A DNA stretch of 29,000 bases, taken from NCBI GenBank assembly GCA_910579615.1, contig CAJTUA010000033.1, forward strand, positions 1 to 29,000. The letters run 5' to 3'. The notes below the pieces were generated by a model. That model searched no databases. It had not been told where the DNA came from and worked only from the letters and a program-made list of their open reading frames with translations. Each line of letters starts with the position of its first letter. The first letter of the stretch is position 1. Positions 14,843-21,740 of this stretch are shown one piece after another. This DNA is from an uncultured Lachnospiraceae bacterium. Lineage in GTDB: Bacteria > Bacillota > Clostridia > Lachnospirales > Lachnospiraceae. Position numbers and translations under genes: made by a program.

Positions 14843-15211
14843 ATGAAACCATTCCACAGTTTTGCCGCCCCACAGGAAAACCCGGTATTTGCGGCGCTTG
14901 ACCCGTCCGCCTGTTATATGATTCATTTTGCTCTGATAAGGGATGATTTACAGGTGGAACTGCTTTATTACAACAGCACATTATCACTCTACTGTGTTAT
15001 TTGTTTTTCGTTTCACTCGGATAAAGTTCCGTTTTGTACCATTGCGGCGCAGATTGATGCAATGTTGGATTCCTTTTTTGCGGAACACGCACCGCTTGCG
15101 GTTTCCGGCATTCAGGCGCTTGATTTTGACACGGAACTGCGCAGCCGCCTGATGCGGCATCTGACCGACCGGTGCCATGAAAACGAGCTTCCGCTGTTGT
15201 TGCTCCCGTGA
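14843..15211 (+). CDS. Hypothetical 122-residue protein, divergent from oppA
   Basis: No family is recognised. The ATG at 14843 follows CCGGAG by about nine bases, and a TATAAT lies at 14805-14810 without a good -35 box. The product is mixed alpha/beta in appearance and not membrane-spanning, although it has hydrophobic stretches (SLYCVICFSF, residues about 47-56). It ends in ELPLLLLP before the TGA. Codon use looks like a real gene. It is the only plus-strand gene between the HAD gene and the MocR regulator, and a long inverted repeat starts a few bases after its stop. It is divergent from oppA across about 390 bp of mostly A/T-rich DNA. Nothing in it points to a function. Confidence 0.5.
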   Translation: MKPFHSFAAPQENPVFAALDPSACYMIHFALIRDDLQVELLYYNSTLSLYCVICFSFHSDKVPFCTIAAQIDAMLDSFFAEHAPLAVSGIQALDFDTELRSRLMRHLTDRCHENELPLLLLP

Positions 15212-15217
15212 AGCTTT

Positions 15218-15289
15218 GCACCAGTGCCCGTTAAAATTTCAAAGGTGATGCAATGGCACCGCCCCGAAATTTTAACGGCGCAATGGTGC
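15218..15289. repeat. Long imperfect inverted repeat
   Basis: The left arm 15218-15240 pairs with the right arm 15266-15289. Thirteen inner base pairs (CCGTTAAAATTTC with its complement) are perfect; then, past one bulged base and one mismatch, a further nine pairs include outer GCACCA/TGGTGC. The loop is 25 bases and contains GGTG and CACC. It lies between the 3' ends of two convergent genes. There is no U-run, so it is not a classical terminator. It could be a processing or stability hairpin or a small palindromic repeat element. Confidence 0.6.
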
Positions 15290-15344
15290 GAAACGGGCGG
15301 TTCTTTTCCTGCCGGATGGCGCACGAAGGCCGACACACGCTCTT

Positions 15345-16481
15345 TTATGATTTCGCAATCCGCAGCTGTTTCAGCGCACGAATCGCATAATACGCTAGAA
15401 TCGCATTAAATGGCAGCTGAATCAGGCTCTTGATGGCGCGCGGCACAAAATAAAACCAAAACCCTTTTCCATACATTATCGTACACCAAACTGTTCCAAG
15501 AAACATCTGTACCACAACCGCCATAAAAAGCATTGCCACAAAACAGCGCAGCAAAAAAACCGCATCCAATGCTTTCGCGCGCAGCACCGCCACAAGATTT
15601 CCTGCGGCGCATGCGGCAAACCCTGCGCAAAGCAGCACAAAACCGCTTTTTGCCGTGAGCACTTTCCTGTCCGTATAGACGGGCAGAAGCAGCCAAAGGC
15701 ACGCTGCAGCGGACAGAATCACGATGGGCAGGCGACGTCTGCAAAGGACGAAAACGACTCCCGCCAAAATCAGCACAAGCGACACAAGCGCCAGGGTTCT
15801 CGGGCTTGTGCTCACGCATTCGCCAACGGTTTTGGTCAGAAAACCAAGGGCGCTTGCGCTGTGGATGGTACCTTCCCCCGCCCCCGGCGATGGCACCTGC
15901 GCCATAATACCCGACGGGTCAATTTTTGCCAGCGCTTTTGCCAGGACTGCCACCGGATACGGCTTTGCCGGTGCCCCAAGGAACGGGAGCACCGCCCAAC
16001 AGACAAGCATCGCGGCAAAAATTGTGCCGGAAAAGAAATCCGGAATTCCTGCCTTTCTCGCCCCCTCTTCCTCACGAAACGTGCGTTTCCCCTCCAAAAC
16101 ACCCATCTCCCGCGGCGCATGGCGGTAAAACGCAAGCCCGTACACAAGCCCGCCGATTGCCGCATTCAGTGTCCAGCCAAAAAAATATCCGCCGACGGGC
16201 TTTAAAATATACTGCAGAATATCGCCGAGCGCACCTGTCACAAGCGCCATGCACGGTCCGAACAAGTACCCTGTTATAACATTTGTGATAAAGGAAACGC
16301 TCAGCTTGACCGTCTGCGTCAGATAAATCCCTAAAAACATCGATAAAACAATGTGCAACGCCAGAAGCATACCCGCTGCCACAATGGCTCTGCGGTCCCT
16401 GAAAACGGCGGCGGCGCTCTGCCAATACCCTTTTGGTTTCTGCGCCCCCAAAGGCGCTGCATGGTTTACACTCTGATGCAT
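15345..16481 (-). CDS. folT: Folate-type ECF transporter substrate-binding (S) subunit, enlarged
   Basis: This 378-residue membrane protein resembles FolT, the folate-binding subunit that works with the shared EcfAA'T module (not in the window). The N-terminal half has VKLSVSFITNVITGYLFGP (58-76), GALGDILQYILKPVGGYFFGWTLNAAIGGLVYG (83-115), and the C-terminus has FVPRAIKSLIQLPFNAILAYYAIRALKQL (345-373), all in FolT order. Known FolT proteins are about 170-200 residues. Here about 180 residues (120-300), with some four additional membrane helices, split the fold. The start is ATG 16481, eight bases after AAGGAG; the frame is open further upstream only because it reads through the riboswitch. 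The THF riboswitch in the leader strongly supports a folate role. Confidence 0.82.
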   Translation of the reverse strand: MHQSVNHAAPLGAQKPKGYWQSAAAVFRDRRAIVAAGMLLALHIVLSMFLGIYLTQTVKLSVSFITNVITGYLFGPCMALVTGALGDILQYILKPVGGYFFGWTLNAAIGGLVYGLAFYRHAPREMGVLEGKRTFREEEGARKAGIPDFFSGTIFAAMLVCWAVLPFLGAPAKPYPVAVLAKALAKIDPSGIMAQVPSPGAGEGTIHSASALGFLTKTVGECVSTSPRTLALVSLVLILAGVVFVLCRRRLPIVILSAAACLWLLLPVYTDRKVLTAKSGFVLLCAGFAACAAGNLVAVLRAKALDAVFLLRCFVAMLFMAVVVQMFLGTVWCTIMYGKGFWFYFVPRAIKSLIQLPFNAILAYYAIRALKQLRIAKS

Positions 16482-16548
16482 GATTGATTCTCCTTTTTCT
16501 TTATTTTGTCTTACTTTCTCGCAGACTGCACGAATCCTGTAGCCCGGC

Positions 16549-16579
16549 AAAAGAAAAGTCTGCCCAAAAAAGGGCAGAC
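16549..16579 (-). terminator. Riboswitch-controlled terminator of folT
   Basis: On the minus strand GTCTGCCC (16572-16579) pairs with GGGCAGAC (16558-16565) around a 6-base U loop, followed by TTTTCTTTT. It lies between the THF aptamer and the folT start, as expected for transcription attenuation when folate is plentiful. A CTACAAC/GTTGTAG hairpin that shares the last aptamer bases could act as the antiterminator. Confidence 0.85.
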
Positions 16580-16641
16580 CTACCATCACCGGTTCAGAAC
16601 CGTGCAAGCACACTACAACTAAAAGCCGAATCAATCGTTGT

Positions 16642-16738
16642 AGCAGCGGGATGCGGAACCTGCACCGCAAGAAAACTTTTCGTTCATACAGCAACTCCCC
16701 GTCTGCATGACACTTAACGCGCAAATTCCTACTCTGCT
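16642..16738 (-). ncRNA. THF (tetrahydrofolate) riboswitch
   Basis: The minus-strand leader carries the conserved THF aptamer blocks in order: GAGTAGG, GCGTTAAGTG, GGGGAGTTG, ACGAA, GCGGTG and GCATCCCGCT. The closing P1 stem pairs AGCAG (16734-16738) with CTGCT (16642-16646). It begins about 13 bases after the predicted transcript start and is followed by a terminator. It senses reduced folates and switches off folate uptake genes, here the FolT-like gene. Confidence 0.9.
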
Positions 16739-16757
16739 CAATTTGTTTGACAAAGGG

Positions 16758-16786
16758 ATTATATCATGTGGCTTTTCAAATTACAA
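16758..16786 (-). promoter_or_regulatory. Promoter of the THF riboswitch-folT transcript
   Basis: On the minus strand TTGTAA (16781-16786), a 17-bp spacer and a perfect TATAAT (16758-16763). The predicted start near 16751 is just before the aptamer. Confidence 0.7.
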
Positions 16787-16788
16787 GA

Positions 16789-16804
16789 GATATTTGCAAA
16801 TATC
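16789..16804. promoter_or_regulatory. Perfect 16-bp palindrome between divergent promoters
   Basis: GATATTTGCAAATATC equals its reverse complement. It overlaps the -35 box of the MocR promoter and begins 3 bp from the folT -35 box, so a bound dimer could affect both. The MocR-type regulator encoded next to it is the obvious candidate, unproven. Confidence 0.6.
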
Positions 16805-16822
16805 ATGCAAAAATGCTACAAT
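16794..16822 (+). promoter_or_regulatory. Promoter of the MocR regulator gene
   Basis: TTGCAA (16794-16799), a 17-bp spacer and TACAAT (16817-16822) preceded by TGC, an extended -10. The predicted start is near 16829, 50 bp before the ATG. Confidence 0.65.
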
Positions 16823-16878
16823 AAGCAGAAAGAAATAAGCACCAGACACCAATCATACAAAACGACCGGAGGTTTTTC

Positions 16879-18333
16879 ATGCTCACCTATTCCCTCTCGG
16901 ATACAGGCAAGGACAGTCTGTATCTGTACCTTTATAAATGCATAAAAAAAGATATCCTAAATGGCGTACTTCCTTCCGGCACAAAGCTCCCCTCCAAGCG
17001 CAGCTTTGCCAAAAATCTCGGCGTGAGCAATATTACAGTGGAAAATTCCTACGCCCTGCTGCAGTCAGAAGGCTACATTTTTTCGCTGCCAAAACGTGGA
17101 TTTTTTGTGTCAGATATCACATTGCCAACGGTGCCGGAAGTCTCACGGGCACAAACTTCGCAGGAAGAAATTTCCAATTGCAGGGAAACCACTTCGGATG
17201 CTGCTAAGCCCGCAGCCCTCCCGCCCATTTTCGCAGATTTCGTAAACAACCATACCATCCCGGAAAGCTTCCCGTTTTCCATCTGGGCGAAGCTTCTGCG
17301 CGAGACCATCTCCTCAAAAAGCAACGAGCTTATGACCCCACCGCCCTGCGGCGGTATTTTTGAGCTGCGCGCTGCAATTTGTGCGCATTTAAAACAATTC
17401 CGCGGTATGCAGATTCGCCCGGAACAAGTCATCATCGGCGCGGGAACCGATTATCTGTACAGTATGCTGATTTTGCTGCTCGGGCGCGACAAAATCTATG
17501 CGGTCGAAAATCCCGGATACAGAAAAATTGAAAAGGTCTACCGCGCAAACGGCGTGGACTGCCGTCTCGTCAACATGGATGCCTGCGGGATTAAAATTGA
17601 GGACTTAAACTGCCAGAACGCCGATATCGCCCATATTTCCCCGTCGCACCACTATCCGACCGGAACCGTAACCCCTGTCAGCCGCCGCTATGAACTGCTC
17701 GGGTGGGCGGCAGCGCGCCCGTCGCGCTACATTATCGAAGACGATTACGACTCGGAATTCCGCTTTGCCGCACACCCGCTGCCGACACTGCAAAGCATTG
17801 ATGCGATGGAAAAGGTCATTTATATGAACACCTTTACCAAAAGCCTTGCCTCCACCATCCGCATCAGCTACATGGTGCTGCCGTCCCATCTGTTGCAGCG
17901 TTTTTACGCGGAGCTTTCCTTTTATTCCAACACCGTCTCCAACTTTGAACAATACACACTGGCGAAATTTATCCGCGACGGCTATTTTGAGAAACATATC
18001 AACCGCATGCGCAATTATTACCGCACCCTGCGCGATGCACTGCTTTCCGAAATCGAAGCAAGCCCCCTTGCCACCTGCTGTACCATCGCCGAAGAAAGTG
18101 CCGGACTGCATTTTATTCTGCGTGTTAAGACCAGGCTGCTTGAGGAAGAATTGGTGGAAAACGCGAGAAAAAACGGACTGAATATTTCCTGTTTGTCAGA
18201 ATATTACCATGCCAGGGAACGGGATGCTTCTTTTGTGCACGCCCTTGTCATGAACTACTCCGGCATCCGCAAAGAAGACATAAAGGAAGCCGTGCGGCGG
18301 CTTACCGACAGCATCCTTGCAGCTTTGGAATAG
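16879..18333 (+). CDS. MocR/GntR-family regulator with aminotransferase-like domain
   Basis: This 484-residue regulator has two parts. Residues about 12-80 are a GntR winged helix (LPSKRSFAKNLGVSNITVENSYALLQSEGYI). Residues about 125-484 are a fold-type I aminotransferase domain with PSHHYPTG (255-262), IEDDYDSEF (286-294) and the PLP-binding Lys321 in NTFTKSLAS. All expected PLP contacts are present, so it probably binds pyridoxal phosphate or an amino-compound adduct and acts as a sensor rather than an enzyme. CCGGAGG lies six bases before the ATG. It is divergent from the folT riboswitch gene, with a 16-bp palindrome between. PdxR-type members control pdxST, which is absent here, so its target could be itself, folT, or genes elsewhere. 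It ends 9 bp from the convergent Gx transporter gene. Confidence 0.9.
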   Translation: MLTYSLSDTGKDSLYLYLYKCIKKDILNGVLPSGTKLPSKRSFAKNLGVSNITVENSYALLQSEGYIFSLPKRGFFVSDITLPTVPEVSRAQTSQEEISNCRETTSDAAKPAALPPIFADFVNNHTIPESFPFSIWAKLLRETISSKSNELMTPPPCGGIFELRAAICAHLKQFRGMQIRPEQVIIGAGTDYLYSMLILLLGRDKIYAVENPGYRKIEKVYRANGVDCRLVNMDACGIKIEDLNCQNADIAHISPSHHYPTGTVTPVSRRYELLGWAAARPSRYIIEDDYDSEFRFAAHPLPTLQSIDAMEKVIYMNTFTKSLASTIRISYMVLPSHLLQRFYAELSFYSNTVSNFEQYTLAKFIRDGYFEKHINRMRNYYRTLRDALLSEIEASPLATCCTIAEESAGLHFILRVKTRLLEEELVENARKNGLNISCLSEYYHARERDASFVHALVMNYSGIRKEDIKEAVRRLTDSILAALE

Positions 18334-18342
18334 CTTATTGTT

Positions 18343-18834
18343 TTAAGTCCTGCCACGCCGTATCACCGGCAATATCCGCGCTGACAGAATTCCCATCAAC
18401 ATACCTGTCACAACCCCCGCCACCATAAGCGCCGGGAGATAATATAAAATTGCCCTGTTTTTTACGACCCATGCCGCCACGGCAATCTGCCCGATATTGT
18501 GCGAAACACCGCCTGCAATGCTGACACCGACCACCGAAAATCCCTTTATTTTTTTCAGCCCAAGCATCACAAGAAAACTAAAAATTCCTCCGGCAAGGCT
18601 GTAAGCCAGCGAAAGCCCATTCCCGAAAAGCAGGGCGGAAAGTAAAATGCGCACCAGCGAAATCAGAAATACTTCGCCGGGATGCAGATAATAAAATCCC
18701 GTCACAGCCACAAGGTTCGCCAGCCCAAGCTTTATGCCCGGCACACCAAAATGGATTGGCAGAACCGCTTCTATGTAGCTAAATATCATCGCCAGTGCCA
18801 CAAGCACCGCACAATATGCAATTTTTTTTCCCAT
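18343..18834 (-). CDS. Gx transporter family protein (Hpre_diP_synt_I type, EetB-like)
   Basis: This 163-residue membrane protein has about five helices and the family features HFGVPGIKLGLANLVAV (about 29-45), SLVRILLSALLFGNGLSLAYSLAGG and AGGVSHNIGQIAVAAW. It belongs to the family misnamed heptaprenyl diphosphate synthase component I, related to ECF-type substrate subunits. The ATG at 18834 is six bases after AGAGGTG; a GTG nine bases upstream overlaps that site and is unlikely. It follows the NusG domain II gene by 18 bp and is third in a set with ApbE. In Gram-positive extracellular electron transfer loci a similar protein (EetB, from memory) works with an EetA-like partner. The actual substrate is unknown; a flavin or quinone-linked role is inference. 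Confidence 0.82.
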   Translation of the reverse strand: MGKKIAYCAVLVALAMIFSYIEAVLPIHFGVPGIKLGLANLVAVTGFYYLHPGEVFLISLVRILLSALLFGNGLSLAYSLAGGIFSFLVMLGLKKIKGFSVVGVSIAGGVSHNIGQIAVAAWVVKNRAILYYLPALMVAGVVTGMLMGILSARILPVIRRGRT

Positions 18835-18852
18835 CGCAAGCACCTCTTTTAT

Positions 18853-19248
18853 TTAATGCACCACTGCATCCGGTGGACGAAATCCCTGCTGCCCTTCCTC
18901 TGCCATGTCCCCATTGGCCTCTGTCACCTCAACCACCAGGCGGTGCGGCAGGCAGACAATGCTCTGGCCCTTTTCCCGGATTTTCCCCTGCCCGATACAA
19001 TACCCGTCCGGACAGTCTGCCTGTGCCATCCACGCCGCGCCATCCCGCACATAGATAAGATTCACACCGCGCTCCTGCTCAACCCGAATCTCCCTCTCCT
19101 CAAAAAGCGAATATGTTCCGTAGAGTACCCCATCCACTGTAATCTGAATCTGCCCCCCTTTTGCCCCATCCTTCGGCCGTAATACCAAGAACAGCAAAAA
19201 AGCAACCAAAAGCAATATCGCCGCCAACATAATGTCTTTTTTCTTCAA
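18853..19248 (-). CDS. NusG domain II-containing membrane-anchored protein (EetA-like)
   Basis: This 131-residue protein has one N-terminal membrane helix (about residues 7-24) after a KKKD basic start, then a NusG domain II fold outside the membrane: QIQITVDGVLYGTYSLFEEREI, then WMAQADCPDGYCIGQGKI and IVCLPHRLVVEV. The paired cysteines in DCPDGYC and the later Cys are typical of the family. The start is TTG at 19248, six bases after GGGAGG; the frame runs open further upstream but without a usable site before the ApbE stop at 19322. It lies between ApbE and the Gx transporter. Despite the name it has no role in transcription elongation. It is probably an extracytoplasmic partner in flavin-based electron transfer (inference from context). 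Confidence 0.8.
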   Translation of the reverse strand: MKKKDIMLAAILLLVAFLLFLVLRPKDGAKGGQIQITVDGVLYGTYSLFEEREIRVEQERGVNLIYVRDGAAWMAQADCPDGYCIGQGKIREKGQSIVCLPHRLVVEVTEANGDMAEEGQQGFRPPDAVVH

Positions 19249-19321
19249 TTTCGCCCTCCCGGATTCCCGTGAAAAATTTTTTGGCATCCCCAAAAACACC
19301 GCAGACTGCAGGCGCTTTTCC

Positions 19322-20458
19322 TCACGGTTCCCTCCCAATTACGTTCACTGGGATTTCTGCTGAAAAATCGCCCGAAATCCCTTCCGTTACATACAATTCT
19401 CCCTCTTCTGTATACAAAACCATATCAAACACATCCGCGTGCTCCCTCCAAAACTGCACCGCCCTCTCTTTTCCCATAATAAAAAGTGATGTGGACAGCC
19501 CGTCCGCAAGTGCACCATCCGCGCTTACCACCGTCACGGAAATCAGTCCGGACCTGGCCGGATATCCGGTCGCAGGGTCTAATATATGGTGATACCGCAC
19601 ACCATCCTGCTCAAAATAGCGCTCGTAGCCCCCGGAGGTAATGACTGCCTTGTCCCTCACCTGCAAAATCCCAAGATACCCCTCTTTATCCGGATGCTGC
19701 AGGCCAATGCGCCATAAGGTTCCATCCGGCTTTGTGCCAAGCGCCTGCACATTGCCCCCAAGGCTGACCAGACCGCTTGCAATGCCCGCCTCTTTGTAAA
19801 TCTCCATAATGCGCGCAGACGTATACCCCTTCGTAATGCCGCCAAGGTCAATCTGCATTCCGTCCATCCCAAACTCCACCCGCCCGTTTTCCTCGTCAAC
19901 CATTATTTGCATCGCGTCCGTTTTTTCCAAAAGTTTTTCGATTTCTTCTGCATCCGGAACGCGGTACTCTTTTTCCGTGAATCCCCATGCCTGCATCAGC
20001 GGATAAACCGTAATGTCAAAAGCTCCCATCGTCTGCCCATAGAGCTGCTGCGCACGTTTCAATAAATATACCGTATCGGCGGAGACCATTCCGCCCCCGG
20101 ATTCATTTGCCTGCCCAATTTCGCTTGTTGCAAGCCCGGTTGAGAGAAGATTTTCCAGGCGGTACACTTCCTCCCTGGCCGCAGCAACTGCCGCTTCTGC
20201 CTGCTCTTTCTCCCCGTATGCCGAAACGCGCATAAAGGTATCCATTGCAAAAAATTCCAGTACCGCCTCGGTTTCCCTGCCCTCCCCATTTTCTTCATCG
20301 TTTTGGTTTCCCTGGCTCTTCTCGGTTTCTTCCTGTTTTTTCCCGCCTTCTTCCTGCATTGGTTTCATTTTCCCGCAGCCAGATATCATGCTGCTGCACA
20401 AAAGACATACCGACACCAGACATACCGACACCATCAGAACTGATATATATTTTTTCAT
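19322..20458 (-). CDS. apbE: FAD:protein FMN transferase (ApbE) lipoprotein
   Basis: This 378-residue enzyme covalently attaches FMN from FAD to Ser/Thr of secreted or membrane flavoproteins. Signal peptide and lipobox ISGC place lipidated Cys28 at the outer membrane face. A charged linker (30-62) follows. Catalytic features appear in order: FFAMDTFMRV, GAFDITVYPLMQAWGF, IDLGGITKGY (Mg and FAD region), SLGGNVQALG, YHHILDPATGYP and ADGLSTSLFIMG. Length and motifs are complete. The signal peptide contains a duplicated VSVCL caused by a 15-bp tandem repeat. It has its own promoter (20494-20522) and starts an operon with the NusG domain II and Gx genes. No FMN-acceptor protein is in the window, so its substrate must be encoded elsewhere. 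Confidence 0.93.
   Translation of the reverse strand: MKKYISVLMVSVCLVSVCLLCSSMISGCGKMKPMQEEGGKKQEETEKSQGNQNDEENGEGRETEAVLEFFAMDTFMRVSAYGEKEQAEAAVAAAREEVYRLENLLSTGLATSEIGQANESGGGMVSADTVYLLKRAQQLYGQTMGAFDITVYPLMQAWGFTEKEYRVPDAEEIEKLLEKTDAMQIMVDEENGRVEFGMDGMQIDLGGITKGYTSARIMEIYKEAGIASGLVSLGGNVQALGTKPDGTLWRIGLQHPDKEGYLGILQVRDKAVITSGGYERYFEQDGVRYHHILDPATGYPARSGLISVTVVSADGALADGLSTSLFIMGKERAVQFWREHADVFDMVLYTEEGELYVTEGISGDFSAEIPVNVIGREP
20403..20432. repeat. 15-bp tandem duplication inside the apbE signal peptide
   Basis: AGACATACCGACACC occurs twice in direct succession. As 15 bp is five codons, the frame is kept and the signal peptide reads VSVCLVSVCL (residues 10-19). This lengthens the hydrophobic core by five residues. 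Confidence 0.85.
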
Positions 20459-20493
20459 CGGTTTCCCCTCCGTTTTTGCTGTTTTTTCTTTTT

Positions 20494-20522
20494 ATTATAA
20501 CAAGATATCCGGTGGATTGCAA
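20494..20522 (-). promoter_or_regulatory. Promoter of the apbE operon
   Basis: On the minus strand TTGCAA (20517-20522), a 17-bp spacer and a perfect TATAAT (20494-20499). The start is near 20487, about 29 bp before the ATG, with site GGAGGGG between them. Confidence 0.72.
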
Positions 20523-20616
20523 TCGCGGCGTTTTTTTGCATTTTATATTATTGCATGGAGCACAGAAAACCAGAAAACCAAAGAAATCCATAAAGAACAA
20601 AAAAATCGAATCGTTA

Positions 20617-20716
20617 CAGGCTCAGTGTAACAACAGGCTCAGTGTAACAACAGACTAAGTGCAACAGCAGACTAAATGCAACAACACTAAGTGTAACCGC
20701 AGGCTATGTGCAGCAA
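20617..20716. repeat. Six degenerate 17-bp tandem repeats upstream of apbE
   Basis: The units start at 20617, 20634, 20651, 20668, 20685 and 20700. The first two are identical (CAGGCTCAGTGTAACAA); the others differ at one to five positions, and the fifth lacks two bases. The array lies about 95 bp upstream of the apbE -35 box and about 90 bp from the end of the DUF3793 transcript. It has no coding frame. It could be an array of regulator-binding sites or a minisatellite. Confidence 0.8.
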
Positions 20717-20802
20717 CAGGCCAGCATTCAAAAATTCATCCAGCTTCCTGCACAGATTCATTTTATCTCTTATACAGCAAAAAAACAAGACCGTCACACG
20801 AA

Positions 20803-20833
20803 GAAAAAAACACACAAGCCATAGCGTCTGGCT
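20803..20833 (-). terminator. Possible terminator after the DUF3793 gene
   Basis: On the minus strand AGCCA (20829-20833) pairs with TGGCT (20817-20821) over 7 bases. After a TGTGTG spacer come seven T (20810-20804). The stem is short and the U-run offset, so this is tentative. Confidence 0.4.
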
Positions 20834-20978
20834 ACAATAAATCCCGCTCTGCCTTATGCATTTTTTCCTCCATGCAACCGCCTTGTTCGTTCCATTGATT
20901 CCTTTGTTTTTCAGATATATTCATCTTTTTTGTACATCTCTTTTTCGCCTGATATTTTCGTTTCTCATATACATTTTA

Positions 20979-21563
20979 TCATACATATATCCGCATATCT
21001 TTCTCTTTTGGAACCTCTACTGCAAGCCGCATAATGCTCTCGCCTTCCTGCCAGAGACGTGCATACGCCTTTTTGCAACGTTCAAAACTCGCAAATATAC
21101 GCCTTGCCCTGTCCTCATTCCCGTACACTTTCCAACATCCGGTGCATTTGCTGCACCGCCCACCGTAACGGATAAATCCTTCTACATCCTGCGGGGGATA
21201 ACCCAAAAACAGTCCAATCTCATGTGGAAATTCCCCGCCCTCCATGAGGCGCGCACGAAGCCTGTCAATCGCGCCTTCTTCCTCCGTTGTTCCATAACCA
21301 TATCGCTTCAAAATCCAGAGTGCGGCGGGTGCGGAAAGGTCGTGTTTTAACCTTCCGGTCCGGTACACATACACCAACGCATTTCCTTTCTTTTTCAGCA
21401 GACACAGCTTTATCCCCTTATTTCTTAGACATGTGTTCCAATCATCCAGAATTTCGCCAAGCGCAGGAGTCATACTTTCCGGGCATGAAAACAGATTTGC
21501 CGTTTTCAAAGAAGCCAGGGTCGGCGCACAATACTCCACCAAATATTTTTCCAGTCGCTCCAT
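20979..21563 (-). CDS. DUF3793 family protein
   Basis: This 194-residue protein has the DUF3793 signature PHEIGLFLGYPPQDVEGFI (about 113-131), followed by GGRCSKCTGCWKVYGNEDRARRIFASFERCKKAY. An earlier CLLKKKGNALVYVYR stretch is also typical. The cluster of cysteines (Cys137, Cys140 and Cys143 in RCSKCTGC, with Cys163 further on) could bind metal, although the family is not characterised as such. CAGGAG lies about six bases before the ATG at 21563. DUF3793 genes often sit near flavodoxins or iron-related genes in Clostridia (from memory); here the neighbour is the ApbE electron-transfer set, which would fit a redox theme. It lies 177 bp downstream of the unrecognised 347-residue gene and may have its own promoter, though none is clear. 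Function unknown. Confidence 0.82.
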   Translation of the reverse strand: MERLEKYLVEYCAPTLASLKTANLFSCPESMTPALGEILDDWNTCLRNKGIKLCLLKKKGNALVYVYRTGRLKHDLSAPAALWILKRYGYGTTEEEGAIDRLRARLMEGGEFPHEIGLFLGYPPQDVEGFIRYGGRCSKCTGCWKVYGNEDRARRIFASFERCKKAYARLWQEGESIMRLAVEVPKEKDMRIYV

Positions 21564-21740
21564 TTTCTTCTCCTGTAACTTTTCCTTTTATTCTCTTTGC
21601 GTATTCGTTTCCTATCCCAAGTGCGCAGATACGAACTTGCTCTTGTAAATGCGCATTTCTATCTTCCCCGCAAAAGGAAAGTTTCATACTGGAAGAAAAT
21701 CTCTTTTGGCTGTTTGGTTTTGCCGCGAAAATATAAATTT

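Noticed and set aside
16482..16724. Upstream extension of the FolT-like protein
   Set aside because: The extension is a translation of the THF riboswitch and terminator; the ATG at 16481 has the proper ribosome site.
20617..20716. CRISPR array
   Set aside because: The 17-bp units are directly adjacent with no spacers, and there are no cas genes.
20822..20900. Very short leader peptide before the possible DUF3793 terminator
   Set aside because: A 9-codon frame (MHKAERDLL) with a GGAGG site exists, but it lies downstream of DUF3793 with no gene behind it to regulate.
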